Assembly: GCF_032681285.1 (NCBI RefSeq)
Contig: NZ_CP136338.1
Coordinates: forward strand, 78,942-142,941
DNA length: 64,000 bases
Reading direction: 5' to 3'
From: Piscinibacter gummiphilus
GTDB lineage: Bacteria > Pseudomonadota > Gammaproteobacteria > Burkholderiales > Burkholderiaceae_C
The first letter of the stretch is position 1. Each line of letters begins with the position of its first letter. Positions 1 to 8,815 of the stretch are shown here, one piece after another. The translations under genes were made by a program, and so were the position numbers. The notes under the pieces were generated by a model, which made no database searches, had not been told where the DNA came from, and worked only from the letters and a program-made list of their open reading frames with translations.

Positions 1-1862
1 TGGCCGCCCGAGCCACCGCCGACGAGGTTGCCCTGGGCGCTCGGGCCGTGGTTGTGGCTGGCCTTGTAGGCGCTGGTGTCAGCTTCCGCGGCCGCCCCGC
101 CCGGTGTTGGCGGCAAGTCGGCTTCGCCGCGGCCGTTGTACAGGCTGCCGAGCACGACGGGCCGCTCGATGTCGCCCTCGATGAAGTCGAGCAGCACCTC
201 CTGGCCGATGCGCGGGATGTGCTGCCACCCCATGCCGGCGCCGGCCCAGCGCTGCGCCACGCGCACCCAGCAGCTGCTGCGGTTGTCAGGCCTCGCGTCC
301 GCGCCCGGGGCAGACTGCCAGTGGAACTGCACCCGGATGCGGCCGAGCGCATCGGTGTAGAGCTCGTCGGCGCCGTTCGGGCTGGTGATGCCGCCGGGCC
401 CGACCACGATGGCGGTCTGGGCGCCGAGCGCGGTGCGCGTGGTGGGCGGCAGGGGGCGCCACGGGATGAGGCGGCGCAGGGCTTCGAAGCGGTTGGCGTA
501 GCCAAGCTCGGCGGCCGTGAGACTCAGGGCGGGGTCGTGCTCCAGGGTCTCGAGCAATGCATGCGTTGCCGAGTTGGAGGGCTCGCCATCGAGTTCGGCA
601 AAAGGATCGGATGCCGGCTGCTGCATCAGCCGGTCGCTCAGTTCCTTGGGCAGGTTGTTGACGCCCAGGGCATGCACGCTGTGCACACAGAACTCGCGAT
701 CGGCGGTGCTTTGCAGCTCCGAGAGCGCATCCAGCGTGCTCTGCGTGAGGCCGAAGTGCTCGCCGGCGCGCAGGCTGCGCACGGTGCTGCGGCCGAGCCA
801 GGTCTTGTGGCGTGCTTCGTGGGCCTGCTGGCGGCAGGTGGCGCGGTGCTGCAGCTGGGCGCTGCTACAGGTGCCGGTGTCGGCGGTGGCGCCGATGGGC
901 TCGTACTGCTGCAGCCACGGCGCCATGTCGCGCATCGACTCGCTGGTGTAGTCGTAGGCGGTGGGGGACTCGGCGGCGATCGCGCGCTTGGCCTGGTAGT
1001 CCCACTGCAGCACAGCACTCGCGGCCGGCGTGAGCTGGCGCCAGCCGCCGAAGCTCTGGATGGCGTCTTGCTCTTCGGCGGCCGAGCCGCGATGGAAGCG
1101 GATGCCGGCACCACCGAGCGCGCTGCGGGAGGTGGTGTTCTCGGGCCAGCGGGCGCTGTCGGCGAAGAAGACGATGCGGTGGCCGCTTGGTGCGTCGTCG
1201 GCTTCTTCCACGCGCCAGCCGAGGCCTTCTTCGGCCAGCAAGCGCTGCAGGAAGGCGAGGTCGCTCTCGCGGTATTGGACGCAGTAGGAGCGCACGCCGG
1301 CGTTGGGGCCCTGTGCGATGAATGCGGCGAGGTCTTCGGTGTTGCCCTCGGCATCGGTCTCGCCCCACCGCCAGGCGGCGTGGGCCTTGTAGGCGTCGGC
1401 GCCCAGCACGTCGTCGAGGATCTGGATGATGGTCTTGTCTTGCCAGACGCGGCTGTTGCGTGTGTGGCCGAGCAGGGCGAGCCACGGCTGGATGAGCAAC
1501 TGGTGGCGCACGAGGCCGCCGTCGGCGCCGGCATCACGGGCCTCGAAGACGAGGCCGCTGCGGCGGTGGCGGCTGCCATCGGCCAGGGTGCTCAGCAGGG
1601 TGATGCGCTGTCCGAGCAGCGCTTGCAGCGGGGTGCGGTTGTGCACGCACAGGGTGTGCAGCTGCAGATGGAAGGGCTCGCTGATGGTGTCGACCACGCT
1701 GAAGCGCTCGACCATCAGGTCACTGACCGGGCCTGCACCTTCGAGGTTGTAGAGGCGTTGTGCGCTGGTCCAGCTTGCGAGCAGTGAGCTCAGTGCGCTG
1801 TCGAGCCCACTGAGCATGCGTCCTGCGGCGCCGCTCATGGCGTCGCTGAGTCGGTCCATCAT
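1..1862 (-). CDS. vgrG: T6SS spike protein VgrG, copy 1 (3' end outside window)
   Basis: VgrG trimers form the puncturing tip of the type VI secretion system and carry effectors. The frame reads from ATG 1862 (a second in-frame ATG at 1859) off the left edge with no stop, so about 620 N-terminal codons are visible. AAGGGA lies about 12 bases upstream of 1862. The protein has the gp27-like base (YCVQYRESDLAFLQ, EEGLGWRVEE) followed by the OB-fold/spike entry (QHIPRIGQEVL, FIEGDIERPVVLGSLYNGRGE). It closely resembles the interrupted vgrG at 42192-47899, so the window holds two paralogues. The start is divergent from the small HTH gene at 2027. Effector genes should follow beyond the left edge. 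The family call is secure. Confidence 0.93.
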   Translation of the reverse strand, partial: MMDRLSDAMSGAAGRMLSGLDSALSSLLASWTSAQRLYNLEGAGPVSDLMVERFSVVDTISEPFHLQLHTLCVHNRTPLQALLGQRITLLSTLADGSRHRRSGLVFEARDAGADGGLVRHQLLIQPWLALLGHTRNSRVWQDKTIIQILDDVLGADAYKAHAAWRWGETDAEGNTEDLAAFIAQGPNAGVRSYCVQYRESDLAFLQRLLAEEGLGWRVEEADDAPSGHRIVFFADSARWPENTTSRSALGGAGIRFHRGSAAEEQDAIQSFGGWRQLTPAASAVLQWDYQAKRAIAAESPTAYDYTSESMRDMAPWLQQYEPIGATADTGTCSSAQLQHRATCRQQAHEARHKTWLGRSTVRSLRAGEHFGLTQSTLDALSELQSTADREFCVHSVHALGVNNLPKELSDRLMQQPASDPFAELDGEPSNSATHALLETLEHDPALSLTAAELGYANRFEALRRLIPWRPLPPTTRTALGAQTAIVVGPGGITSPNGADELYTDALGRIRVQFHWQSAPGADARPDNRSSCWVRVAQRWAGAGMGWQHIPRIGQEVLLDFIEGDIERPVVLGSLYNGRGEADLPPTPGGAAAEADTSAYKASHNHGPSAQGNLVGGGSGG

Positions 1863-2026
1863 GTTTTTGTACGTCCCTTGCTAGCGGGGCGATTTTGGAG
1901 GTAGTTGCCCTTGGGACAAGCGGTTGCAACAGGCGCTTACATCGATCCACTCCTAAGGGGGTGCGGTTGCGGAGGGGATTTGCGGTCGACTAGCATCGCC
2001 CGCGATTCAGGCCAGACTCCTTACAA
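1863..2026. promoter_or_regulatory. Divergent promoter region vgrG1 / HTH gene, conserved copy A
   Basis: This 164-base gap separates vgrG1 (minus) from the HTH protein gene (plus). A block at about 1918-1963, containing AGCGGTTGC, ACAG, CGCTTACA and CCT-AGGGG, is repeated with few changes at about 47958-48003 in the equivalent gap of the second vgrG locus. Conservation of non-coding sequence between paralogous loci suggests promoter or operator elements shared by both. No -35/-10 pair could be fixed with confidence. Confidence 0.6.
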
Positions 2027-2404
2027 ATGGAACATCAGATTCCTCACCTGCCATCGAACTCGGCGGAAATCCTCGAGCGACAAAAGCGAGCCGAAGCGCT
2101 TCGGGCGTCAGGCCTGAAAGTATGGGAAGTCGCGCGGACACTCGGATGCTCGCCCTACGTGGCTCAGACGCTTCTCAACAGGGCGAACGACAAGCGGCTT
2201 GAAGCTCAAGACACGAGATGGCTCACGGGGCTGTCTCACCGCACCGCTCGTACCTTGCTTACGCAGGGCTACAAGAACGCGGCGGAGGTCGCTCGAGCAC
2301 TAACTGAAGGGGTTCTGAGCAGCGAAGCTCCAGGCGTCGGGCCGAAGATGCTCACGGAGCTAGGCCGCTGGATTGAAATCAACGTCAAAGACCAGCGGTG
2401 TTGA
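2027..2404 (+). CDS. Small HTH protein with RNA-polymerase alpha-CTD-like tail
   Basis: This 125-aa protein of unknown function is divergent from vgrG1. Residues about 15-50 look like a helix-turn-helix (VWEVARTLGCSPYVAQTLLN). Residues about 68-118 resemble the helix-hairpin-helix fold of the RNA polymerase alpha-subunit C-terminal domain (ARTLLTQGYKN..., PGVGPKMLTELGRW). A clear homologue sits in the same position next to the second vgrG (48071-48469). I infer a DNA-binding regulator of the vgrG locus. The family was not recognised by name, and regulation of vgrG is untested. The start at ATG 2027 matches the start of the paralogue. Confidence 0.7.
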   Translation: MEHQIPHLPSNSAEILERQKRAEALRASGLKVWEVARTLGCSPYVAQTLLNRANDKRLEAQDTRWLTGLSHRTARTLLTQGYKNAAEVARALTEGVLSSEAPGVGPKMLTELGRWIEINVKDQRC

Positions 2405-2571
2405 AGGAGCGATTCCTTCCGCTTGCAATACGGAGTGCGGCGCCGGGGGGATCAACTGCAGTCGATAAGTCGTACCGACGGTACCCAGGTACCACTTAAG
2501 CGAACTGCCGCGCAAATCTCGATTGAAGTGCTGACATCCGCCGCAACAGTGCGATGACAATGGCGGGCATC

Positions 2572-3564
2572 ATGGCGAACGGCGATCAACTCAAGGCACT
2601 TCTGCGCTCCCACGCAGAGGGCGACGATCGCCATTTCTATTCTGTCGCCATGCAGATGGCTGCGCACGAGGCCAAGCAGGGCCACGGCAAGCTCGCCGAA
2701 GAGCTGCGCGAGCTGATCGATGCCGCCAAGTCCCGCCGGCACGGTGCGCCGCTCGAAGGCGCCGCGATCCCCATCACCCGGCCCAAGGGCGAGCTCGCCT
2801 CCCTTCTAAGCGTCTCATACCCTTCGCGGCGGCTGTCGGACATGGTGCTGGCGCCGCCGGTGCTCGAGAGCCTGCAGCAGGTCCTGAAGGAACAGCGGCA
2901 CTTGAGCAAGCTGCGCAGCCACGGCCTGCACCCCCGCCGAAAGCTGCTGCTGGTCGGTCCTTCCGGCACCGGCAAGACGATGACAGCGGCGGCGCTCGCC
3001 GGCGAGCTGGGCATCCCGTTGTTCGTGGTGCGCCTGGACTCGTTCATCACCAAGTTCATGGGCGAGACCGCGGCCAAGCTGCGCCAGGTGTTTGATGCCG
3101 TCGCGTCGACGCGCGGTGTGTACCTGTTCGACGAGTTCGATGCCATCGGCAGCCAACGTGGCATGGCCAACGACGTGGGCGAGACCCGCCGTATCCTGAA
3201 CAGCTTCCTGCTGATGATCGAGCAGGACGAGTCCAGCAGCGTGATCGTGGCCGCCACCAACCACCCCGACATCCTGGACGAGGCGCTCTTCCGGCGCTTC
3301 GACGATGTGGTGCAGTACCACGTGCCGTCGGCGGACGAGGTCAAGGCCTTGCTGCGCATGCGCCTGGCCAACTACCTCAAGTCGCCCAAGGCGCTGGCTG
3401 AGCTCGCCGAGGTGGCCACAGGGCTCAGCCATGCGGAAGTCGCCAGGGCCGTCGGCGACGCGATCAAGGAAGCCGTGATGCACGACCAGGACGCCGTCGC
3501 GGTCGACGCCGTGCGCAGCCTTCTGCAGCAGCGCCAGGCTGTGATGCGTCGCATGGATAGGTGA
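2572..3564 (+). CDS. AAA+ ATPase, IetA-like
   Basis: This is a soluble AAA+ ATPase of about 330 aa. Counting from an upstream in-frame ATG at 2554, Walker A (GPSGTGKT) is at residues 135-142, Walker B (VYLFDEFD) at 189-196, sensor 1 lies in VAATNHPD, and the arginine-finger-like FRRFD is near 246-250. The C-terminal helical lid follows. The ATG at 2572 (MANGDQLKALL) is chosen because relatives usually begin there. AAA+ proteins of this type are typically followed by an S8 subtilase, as in the IetA/IetS pair known as a plasmid toxin-antitoxin-like system. Here no protease gene follows and the next gene is a pseudogene, so the ATPase appears orphaned. A fragment of a second copy of its 3' end lies at 6853-7030. 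Confidence 0.85.
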   Translation: MANGDQLKALLRSHAEGDDRHFYSVAMQMAAHEAKQGHGKLAEELRELIDAAKSRRHGAPLEGAAIPITRPKGELASLLSVSYPSRRLSDMVLAPPVLESLQQVLKEQRHLSKLRSHGLHPRRKLLLVGPSGTGKTMTAAALAGELGIPLFVVRLDSFITKFMGETAAKLRQVFDAVASTRGVYLFDEFDAIGSQRGMANDVGETRRILNSFLLMIEQDESSSVIVAATNHPDILDEALFRRFDDVVQYHVPSADEVKALLRMRLANYLKSPKALAELAEVATGLSHAEVARAVGDAIKEAVMHDQDAVAVDAVRSLLQQRQAVMRRMDR

Positions 3565-3597
3565 GGCATCGCGCCGTATTCTGAGATCCGGTCAACA

Positions 3598-3621
3598 AGC
3601 TCGTCTCTATGGAGACGAGCT
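3598..3621. terminator. Perfect hairpin downstream of AAA+ gene
   Basis: The arms AGCTCGTCTC and GAGACGAGCT form a perfect 10-bp stem with a TATG loop, about 34 bases after the AAA+ stop codon. There is no T-run, so it is either a weak terminator or an mRNA-stabilising hairpin. The rest of 3565-3973 shows no convincing gene. Confidence 0.45.
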
Positions 3622-3973
3622 CCAACGTCGGCTTCAGGCTGCGTGCTGTCGATCGAATATTGACTTCGAATGTCGGTGGCGACCGTAAGCTGACATTGAC
3701 AACTTCATGTCGCCTAAGTCGGGTCTGCGCTGGAACCATGAGCGCGCGCAGCACCGCCCGCGAGTGGTGCAGTTGGCTGTCGACCCACTAAGAAAAAGCC
3801 GGCGGGGATGTAGTTCAGATCCGTGACGATTTCGCGTCATACAAACTAGGGATAGTGCGATGGCGGTTCGCTTGTAGTCTCTACATCCTCACACTTGTGC
3901 CGTTGGCTTCGCACGCCATGCAGGCCCACGAGAGGTCCTGCGGGCGTGAATCGCAGCGTTCAGGGGGAAAGTC

Positions 3974-4224
3974 ATGCCACTCAAGCAATATGGCGTCCTG
4001 AAGGGCCGCGCCATTGATCGCCAGCTCGGTGCGGGCCAATCTCCTCGGCCCTCGAGGGCAGGCTCGCAGCGGGCATCACAACCCGGATGCGAGTAGTCGC
4101 TGCAATGACGCTGTCCAACAAAGGCGGGTTGATCACGCTTCTCAACGCAGAAGGCCTAAGAGTCGACGGCGTTTCCTATAGGAAGGAGGCTGCGTCGCTT
4201 CCAGGGTTCACGGGCAAATTCTAG
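3974..4224 (+). pseudogene. Remnant of DUF2278 / lamin-tail protein
   Basis: ATG 3974, preceded by a good AGGGGG ribosome site, starts MPLKQYGVLKGRAIDR, the characteristic N-terminus of DUF2278 proteins. The frame stops after about 40 codons. From about 4065 a different frame encodes MTLSNKGGLITLLNAEG, then VDGVSYRKE and a final PGF-x-F before the stop at 4224. This resembles the C-terminal strand of a lamin-tail domain, which often follows DUF2278. Both ends of one gene therefore survive with the middle deleted and the frame shifted. The stop abuts the GGAGGT ribosome site of the PLD gene, so the two were probably co-transcribed. Confidence 0.65.
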
Positions 4225-4234
4225 GGAGGTCAAC

Positions 4235-5932
4235 ATGCGCTCAAAAGTGGAAGGCGAATTCCTGGTGGCCAAGGCGATCGCCGGCACCGACGTGGTGGTG
4301 CTGGCATGGGATTTCGCACCAGACCGGTTCAACCTAATGGCTCAACGCGCAGAAGACCAGAACCTGCTGGGCTTTGCAGTCGAGCGCGCGTGCCTCGGCG
4401 AGAACGGCGAGCTCGAGGAGCGCGGCTGGCTGCGCGGCATCAAGCGCTTTGAAAAGAAGGACCCTGGTACAGCGCCGGGCACATTGATGCCTACGTCGGA
4501 GCACCCGATCCAGTCGTTCCAATGGGCTGACTACACCGTCGATGCCGGGCAGGGCTATACCTACCGAGTCGTACCGGTTTACGGCAAGCCGAAGCTTCTC
4601 ACCCTGGCTGAAGACGAAGGGGTCGAGGTGGAGGTCAAGACCGAGCCACGAGCCGCCTTAGGAGACGGCGTGCGCCACGATGTGTTCTTCAACCGTGGCG
4701 TCATCGGGTCGCAAGCCTACGCCCGCCGGTTTGACAACGCTGAGCCCGACAAGCTTGACCCGCATTCGGAAGAGATGAAGTGGCTGTCGCGCGGCCTCTT
4801 CGAAGCGCTCATCGAGTTCATCGAACAGGCTACTGGTCCTGAGTACAGCTTGCGAGCTGCCTTCTATGAGTTTCACTACCCGCATGTGGCGCGGGCATTC
4901 CGCGCAGCGGTGGAGCGGTCGGCAGACGTCAAAATCGTCTACGACGCTGAAAGCTCGTACAAGGCCACGAACAACGAGACCATCGACACGGCCGGGCTCC
5001 GCAAATACGTCGTTCCTCGTACGGTGTCCGAAGGCATCCGACACAATAAGTTCATCGTCTTGCTGAAGAACGACGAGCCCGTCGCTGTCTGGACCGGGTC
5101 GACCAACATTTCGCCGGGTGGCATCTTCGGCCACTCGAACGTCGGGCATGTCGTTCATGATCCCGACATCGCGAACGACTACCTGGCATATTGGGATCGC
5201 CTAGCCGAGAACCTGACCTCGACCAAGCTTCGCAAGCCTAACCGCGACGCGACGACGCTCCCTAAGGGGCCGCCTTGGAAGGCCGGGACTGTCGCTGTGT
5301 TCAGCCCTCGCGACGACAACGACTCGCCGTCGACGCTTGAGTGGTACGCCAACCGGATGGCCGAAGCTGAACGTATCGTCTGCTTCACCGTCGCCTTCAC
5401 CATCGATCCGCTCTTCCAGGCGGTGCTTCAGGAAAACAACGACGTGCTGCGGTACGTTGTGAAGGACGATGACCTGAGCACGAGCGAAAACATCGGCACC
5501 GACAAGGATGTCGTGTTCGCTGCCGGCGGGTTCCTGGATGACGGGGCGTTGGTCAACTTCCTAAAGGAGCGCGACAACCCGCTCAACAGCAACGACTACA
5601 TCCACACCAAGTACATGCTGGTGGACCCCCTGAGCGACAACCCGTTGGTCGTCACGGGGTCGGCCAACTTCAGCAATGCTTCGCAGCGCAACAACGACGA
5701 GAACATGCTGGTCATCCGTGGCGACACCCGCGTGGCTGACATTTACTTCGGGGAGTTCCTGCGGACCTTCGACCACCACTATGCGCGGTATGTGGTGAAG
5801 AAGATGCGGCGAGCCAAGAAGGGCCTGGATGGCGGGGGCGGCTATCTGAAGGTCAAGATGGAAGAGTGGCTGCCGCCGCACCTCGAGGAAGACGATCGCA
5901 AGAGCAAGAGGCGGCGCTACTTTGTCGAGTAG
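4235..5932 (+). CDS. Phospholipase D-fold protein with two HKD motifs
   Basis: This 565-aa protein belongs to the PLD superfamily, which includes phosphodiesterases, nucleases and lipases. Two catalytic repeats are visible. HNK begins at residue 270 and is followed by WTGSTNISPGG. HTKYMLVD begins at residue 457 and is followed by TGSANFS and NDEN. The first repeat lacks the usual Asp six residues after the Lys, which may matter for activity. The C-terminus is strongly basic (KSKRRR), fitting a nucleic-acid substrate. No signal peptide is seen, so it is probably cytoplasmic. It follows the decayed DUF2278 gene, and the GGAGGT ribosome site ends 5 bases before ATG. The substrate is unknown; a defence nuclease is one possibility. 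Confidence 0.8.
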   Translation: MRSKVEGEFLVAKAIAGTDVVVLAWDFAPDRFNLMAQRAEDQNLLGFAVERACLGENGELEERGWLRGIKRFEKKDPGTAPGTLMPTSEHPIQSFQWADYTVDAGQGYTYRVVPVYGKPKLLTLAEDEGVEVEVKTEPRAALGDGVRHDVFFNRGVIGSQAYARRFDNAEPDKLDPHSEEMKWLSRGLFEALIEFIEQATGPEYSLRAAFYEFHYPHVARAFRAAVERSADVKIVYDAESSYKATNNETIDTAGLRKYVVPRTVSEGIRHNKFIVLLKNDEPVAVWTGSTNISPGGIFGHSNVGHVVHDPDIANDYLAYWDRLAENLTSTKLRKPNRDATTLPKGPPWKAGTVAVFSPRDDNDSPSTLEWYANRMAEAERIVCFTVAFTIDPLFQAVLQENNDVLRYVVKDDDLSTSENIGTDKDVVFAAGGFLDDGALVNFLKERDNPLNSNDYIHTKYMLVDPLSDNPLVVTGSANFSNASQRNNDENMLVIRGDTRVADIYFGEFLRTFDHHYARYVVKKMRRAKKGLDGGGGYLKVKMEEWLPPHLEEDDRKSKRRRYFVE

Positions 5933-5965
5933 CCCTTCAGCCGCCAATTCCAAGCGGGAGGATCA

Positions 5966-6322
5966 ATGAAGCGACTTGTTCTTGCAGCATTGCTCGGTGT
6001 GCTTCCGCTAAGCGCGAGCGCTGCTGATCAGATATTGCAGTTCTGCAGGATGCCCTATGCGGAACAGATAACACTTCGAATTCCGAAGCTGGAGTTTGAC
6101 TACACATACTGGGAGCGTCGTCTCAAGAAAACCGACTCTGGAAAGTTCGAGCAGGATCGTCACGGCGCCCTGAAATTCCACGGAACGCCCCTGGCAAAGT
6201 TGGGACCAGGCGATCTTCGCAAGGACTTTCGCTCTATTGCGTTCAAGGTGAGACGGCCTTACTCGGGCATCACCGAAGAAGTGGTCTTCACATCAAAGAG
6301 CTGCGAATACCCCGTGAGGTAG
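5966..6322 (+). CDS. Small exported protein of unknown function
   Basis: This 118-aa protein has a clear Sec signal peptide (MKRLVLAALLGVLPLSASA, cleavage near residue 20). The mature part of about 98 aa carries two cysteines (C28 and one near the C-terminus, KSCEYP) that could form a periplasmic disulfide. GGAG lies a few bases before ATG. It sits 33 bases after the PLD gene and 3 bases before the next gene, so the three may form one transcript. The family was not recognised. Confidence 0.65.
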   Translation: MKRLVLAALLGVLPLSASAADQILQFCRMPYAEQITLRIPKLEFDYTYWERRLKKTDSGKFEQDRHGALKFHGTPLAKLGPGDLRKDFRSIAFKVRRPYSGITEEVVFTSKSCEYPVR

Positions 6323-6325
6323 CCA

Positions 6326-6691
6326 ATGCAGGAGCACACCAAGCAGAAGTTCGCCTTTACGCAGGAAGCGGTCAAGCAGCTCATCACTCTGTCCACCGCC
6401 ATCATCGGAGTAACAGTGACATTCAAGGACAAGATCCTGCCGAGCTCGGCTGCTGACGCCGCTTGGGTGCTCGTGCTTGCTTTATGCGCCTTCGTCTTCT
6501 CCGCCTTCAAAGGCATTCGGACCCTTTACGGAGTTGCGCGAGTCCTTGAGGACGTCAAGGCCGACGAGGAGCCTTCCATCGTTTGGACACCGATGATTCG
6601 AGACCCAGCGACCGAGCAGATCCGTGGATTCGTGACAGGACTGGGGCTGCTGGTGGCGTATTTCGCGGCAACGTTAATCTTGGCGCGTTAG
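6326..6691 (+). CDS. Small integral membrane protein
   Basis: This 121-aa protein has three hydrophobic segments: about residues 17-34, 45-64 (AAWVLVLALCAFVFSAFKG) and 102-120 (GLGLLVAYFAATLILA). A short soluble loop lies between the second and third. No enzyme motif is visible. It starts 3 bases after the preceding stop and is presumably co-translated with the exported protein. A membrane protein after a PLD-fold effector could serve as an anchor or immunity partner, but that is speculation. Confidence 0.6.
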   Translation: MQEHTKQKFAFTQEAVKQLITLSTAIIGVTVTFKDKILPSSAADAAWVLVLALCAFVFSAFKGIRTLYGVARVLEDVKADEEPSIVWTPMIRDPATEQIRGFVTGLGLLVAYFAATLILAR

Positions 6692-6852
6692 AACGTTTAG
6701 AGCGACATCGCCTTCGGTTGACCTAGAGGGCCGTCAAGCGACGCTTGTGCAGCAGGGCCCGATACCGCTGCGTTGACCAAGATCTCCACCAGAGAGCGGC
6801 CGTTTCTCTATCCCGTGGCTCAAGTCGCCACGGCACCGGCTGCCGCATCGGG

Positions 6853-7030
6853 CTACCTCAAGTCGCCCAAGGCGCTTGCTGAGCTCGCCGAGGTGGCCAC
6901 CGGGCTCAGCCATGCGGAAGTCGCCAGGGCCGTCAGCGACGCGATCGAGGAAGCAGTGATGCACGACCAGGACACCGTCGCGGTCGACGCGGTGGGAGAC
7001 AGATTGCTTGCGTGCCTTAAAGAGGGCTAA
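6853..7030 (+). pseudogene. 3' fragment of a second AAA+ ATPase gene
   Basis: Bases 6853-6994 align without gaps to 3372-3513 of the AAA+ gene and differ at only a few positions (YLKSPKALAELAEVATG is identical). Outside this block the similarity stops abruptly on both sides, and the frame ends at 7030. It is a remnant of a paralogue or of a local duplication. No gene is visible in the rest of 6692-7169. Confidence 0.8.
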
Positions 7031-7169
7031 CAAGCCATGTACGGAGCCAACGATTTGATCAACTAGTCTCTGAAGCATATTCTCAGGACACGGATGATTG
7101 TCCGCGCCGCTCAGCATGGCGTGTCCCGTTCAACGGTTGACCCTACCTGTCATGCACCCCGGTCGACTG

Positions 7170-7880
7170 TTATCTAAGTCTGACTGATAGGTGAGTGGCG
7201 CCTCCAGAGTCTTGCGACTCTTTGACTTCCAGGAAGCCTTGTTTACGCACAAGCTCGCTCAGCTTGGTGAATCCGTAGTTTCGCGCGTCGAACGATGTGA
7301 TGTTCTTACTGATGAATGAGCCGACCGCAGAAAGCGACGCCCATCCGTTGTCGCGCGAGGTCTCGATGACAGCGTGAACGAGGAGACCCTTCAGATCCGG
7401 CAAGTCCTCCACCTGCTGCCGCGCAGCATCTTCAAGCGAACGGCCCAGCACCTCGAAGAAGATGAACTTGTCGCACGCAGCCATGAAGGGCTCCGGTGTC
7501 TTGCGTTCGCCCATGCCGTAGACCACCTTCCCCGCCTCTCTCATTCGGGTCGCCAGGCGAGTGAAGTCGCTGTCGCTCGAAATGAGGCAGAAGCCATCCA
7601 AGTGGCCGGCGTATAGCAAGTCCATCGCATCGATGATGAATGCCGAGTCCGTCGAGTTCTTGCCCTTGGTGTAGGCAAACTGCTGGATCGGTTGGATGGC
7701 ATGGCGGTGCAGGTGTTCCTTCCACCCCGCCAGGTTCTGCGTGGTCCAGTCGCCGTAGGCCCGCTTGACAGTGGCGGTGCCGTACTTGGCCACCTCCTCG
7801 AGAATCTCTTTAACGCGGGTTGCAGAGGCGTTGTCGGCGTCAATCAGGACCGCGAGTCTCGTGATTTCAGTGGTCGCCAC
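7170..7880 (-). CDS. NYN-domain (LabA/DUF88) putative RNase with OST-HTH/LOTUS tail
   Basis: This 236-aa protein has an N-terminal NYN domain (about residues 7-150): LAVLIDADNAS is the acidic start, then KNSTDSAFIIDAMDLLY and FCLISSDSDFTRLA, the conserved Asp clusters of PIN-like nucleases. Residues about 162-235 (LLVHAVIETS, GWASLSAVGSFI, FTKLSELVRKQGF) match the OST-HTH/LOTUS fold, which binds RNA. This architecture is common in bacteria and predicted to act in RNA turnover. It stands alone, convergent with the AAA+ fragment. Confidence 0.85.
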   Translation of the reverse strand: MATTEITRLAVLIDADNASATRVKEILEEVAKYGTATVKRAYGDWTTQNLAGWKEHLHRHAIQPIQQFAYTKGKNSTDSAFIIDAMDLLYAGHLDGFCLISSDSDFTRLATRMREAGKVVYGMGERKTPEPFMAACDKFIFFEVLGRSLEDAARQQVEDLPDLKGLLVHAVIETSRDNGWASLSAVGSFISKNITSFDARNYGFTKLSELVRKQGFLEVKESQDSGGATHLSVRLR

Positions 7881-7948
7881 TCATTCCTCCCTGTTGTCGT
7901 CGGATCTAGCCTGCGCCTCACAACTTTAGAGTCACGCCGGAAGAGCGC

Positions 7949-8377
7949 CTAGCCCCAGTCTTGCGCGACCGCTCGCATTCGCTCCAACGCGCCCATTACA
8001 GCCTCCTTTCGACGTGGGGCGGGCAGCGAAAGAAGCCACGCCGCCTCTTCGTCGGGCTCGAACCCTTCGAACGGTCGTCCAGCTAGAACTTCCCGCACAT
8101 TCAAGCCGCCCAGGTCTCGGTCTCGCCAACTAAAGAATGTTTCGAGAAGCGGCCCGTCGGTACCTAGTACTTCCATCGCCGTCCGGAGCAGTTCAGGATA
8201 GATTTCGGGCGCGAGTTGATACGCTGGGTACATCCGTTCGCTGCTTCGACGAGGCTTGACGTAGGAGAACAGATCACCGGCTTGTTCCCGGCATGACAGC
8301 TCGTCCGCATCGATGCCCATTCGAGTAGCCATCTCTTGCGTCGATAGTTCTTCGAGCGACAAAAGGTCAGTGTTCAT
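7949..8377 (-). CDS. Antitoxin-like / HTH protein of unknown function
   Basis: From ATG 8377 the protein is about 142 aa. Residues 1-45 look like a small helical DNA-binding region (LSTQEMATRMGIDADELSC), and the C-terminus has LGGLNVREVLAGRPF, reminiscent of the C-terminal half of Xre/MbcA/ParS-type antitoxins. A longer TTG start at 8419 is possible, but GGAG upstream of 8377 and the composition favour the ATG. No RES-type or other toxin gene is adjacent, so a toxin-antitoxin role is only suggested. Confidence 0.55.
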   Translation of the reverse strand: MNTDLLSLEELSTQEMATRMGIDADELSCREQAGDLFSYVKPRRSSERMYPAYQLAPEIYPELLRTAMEVLGTDGPLLETFFSWRDRDLGGLNVREVLAGRPFEGFEPDEEAAWLLSLPAPRRKEAVMGALERMRAVAQDWG

Positions 8378-8815
8378 TCGGCCAATCACTCCGCGATCCA
8401 CGCGTTGACCGCCTGGCAATATAAACCTACAAATTCAATCCTATCCGTGGGTCTGCAATGCTCGGAGACCCAAAGAGCAAACGGATTTCACAGCCGTGAA
8501 ACCACTTGGAAAAGTTCAAACTTCAGCGCTTACTGTCGTGCAAAGTTCAGAGTTGAATGAATCATGGCGACCAAAATGGATGATTCAAAAACGCGTAAGT
8601 CGTTGATTCCCCTTGCCAGCGAGTTCAACGTTGAACGGTTTTCGACAGCTGGAGCAGGGCGTACGTGCCAACGATGACCGATCGTGCGCGGCGCGGCCAG
8701 CACGAAGGTCTGCGCCGCGGATGGCGGAGCCGATCGCTGGCTTGGAGCGCGTGAGTTTGGCGACAGCGGCGACCTGCCTAAGCTCGCTTGGTGCTAATTC
8801 GATGAGGAAGCGTCC
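8378..8815. other. Intergenic region between divergent genes
   Basis: About 440 bases lie between the antitoxin-like gene and the plus-strand operon. The stretch 8450-8600 is distinctly AT-richer than its surroundings and probably holds the promoters. The reading frames inside do not look coding. No attachment-site repeat for the nearby recombinase was recognised. Confidence 0.4.

Noticed and set aside
48..1787. A 579-codon open frame on the plus strand
   Set aside because: It lies opposite the vgrG1 coding strand. Its Ala/Gly/Val-rich translation has no domain, while the minus frame is a clear VgrG. It is a GC-skew shadow.
8420..8815. Attachment site for the tyrosine recombinase
   Set aside because: No direct repeat pair could be found by eye around the operon, and no tRNA gene is adjacent.
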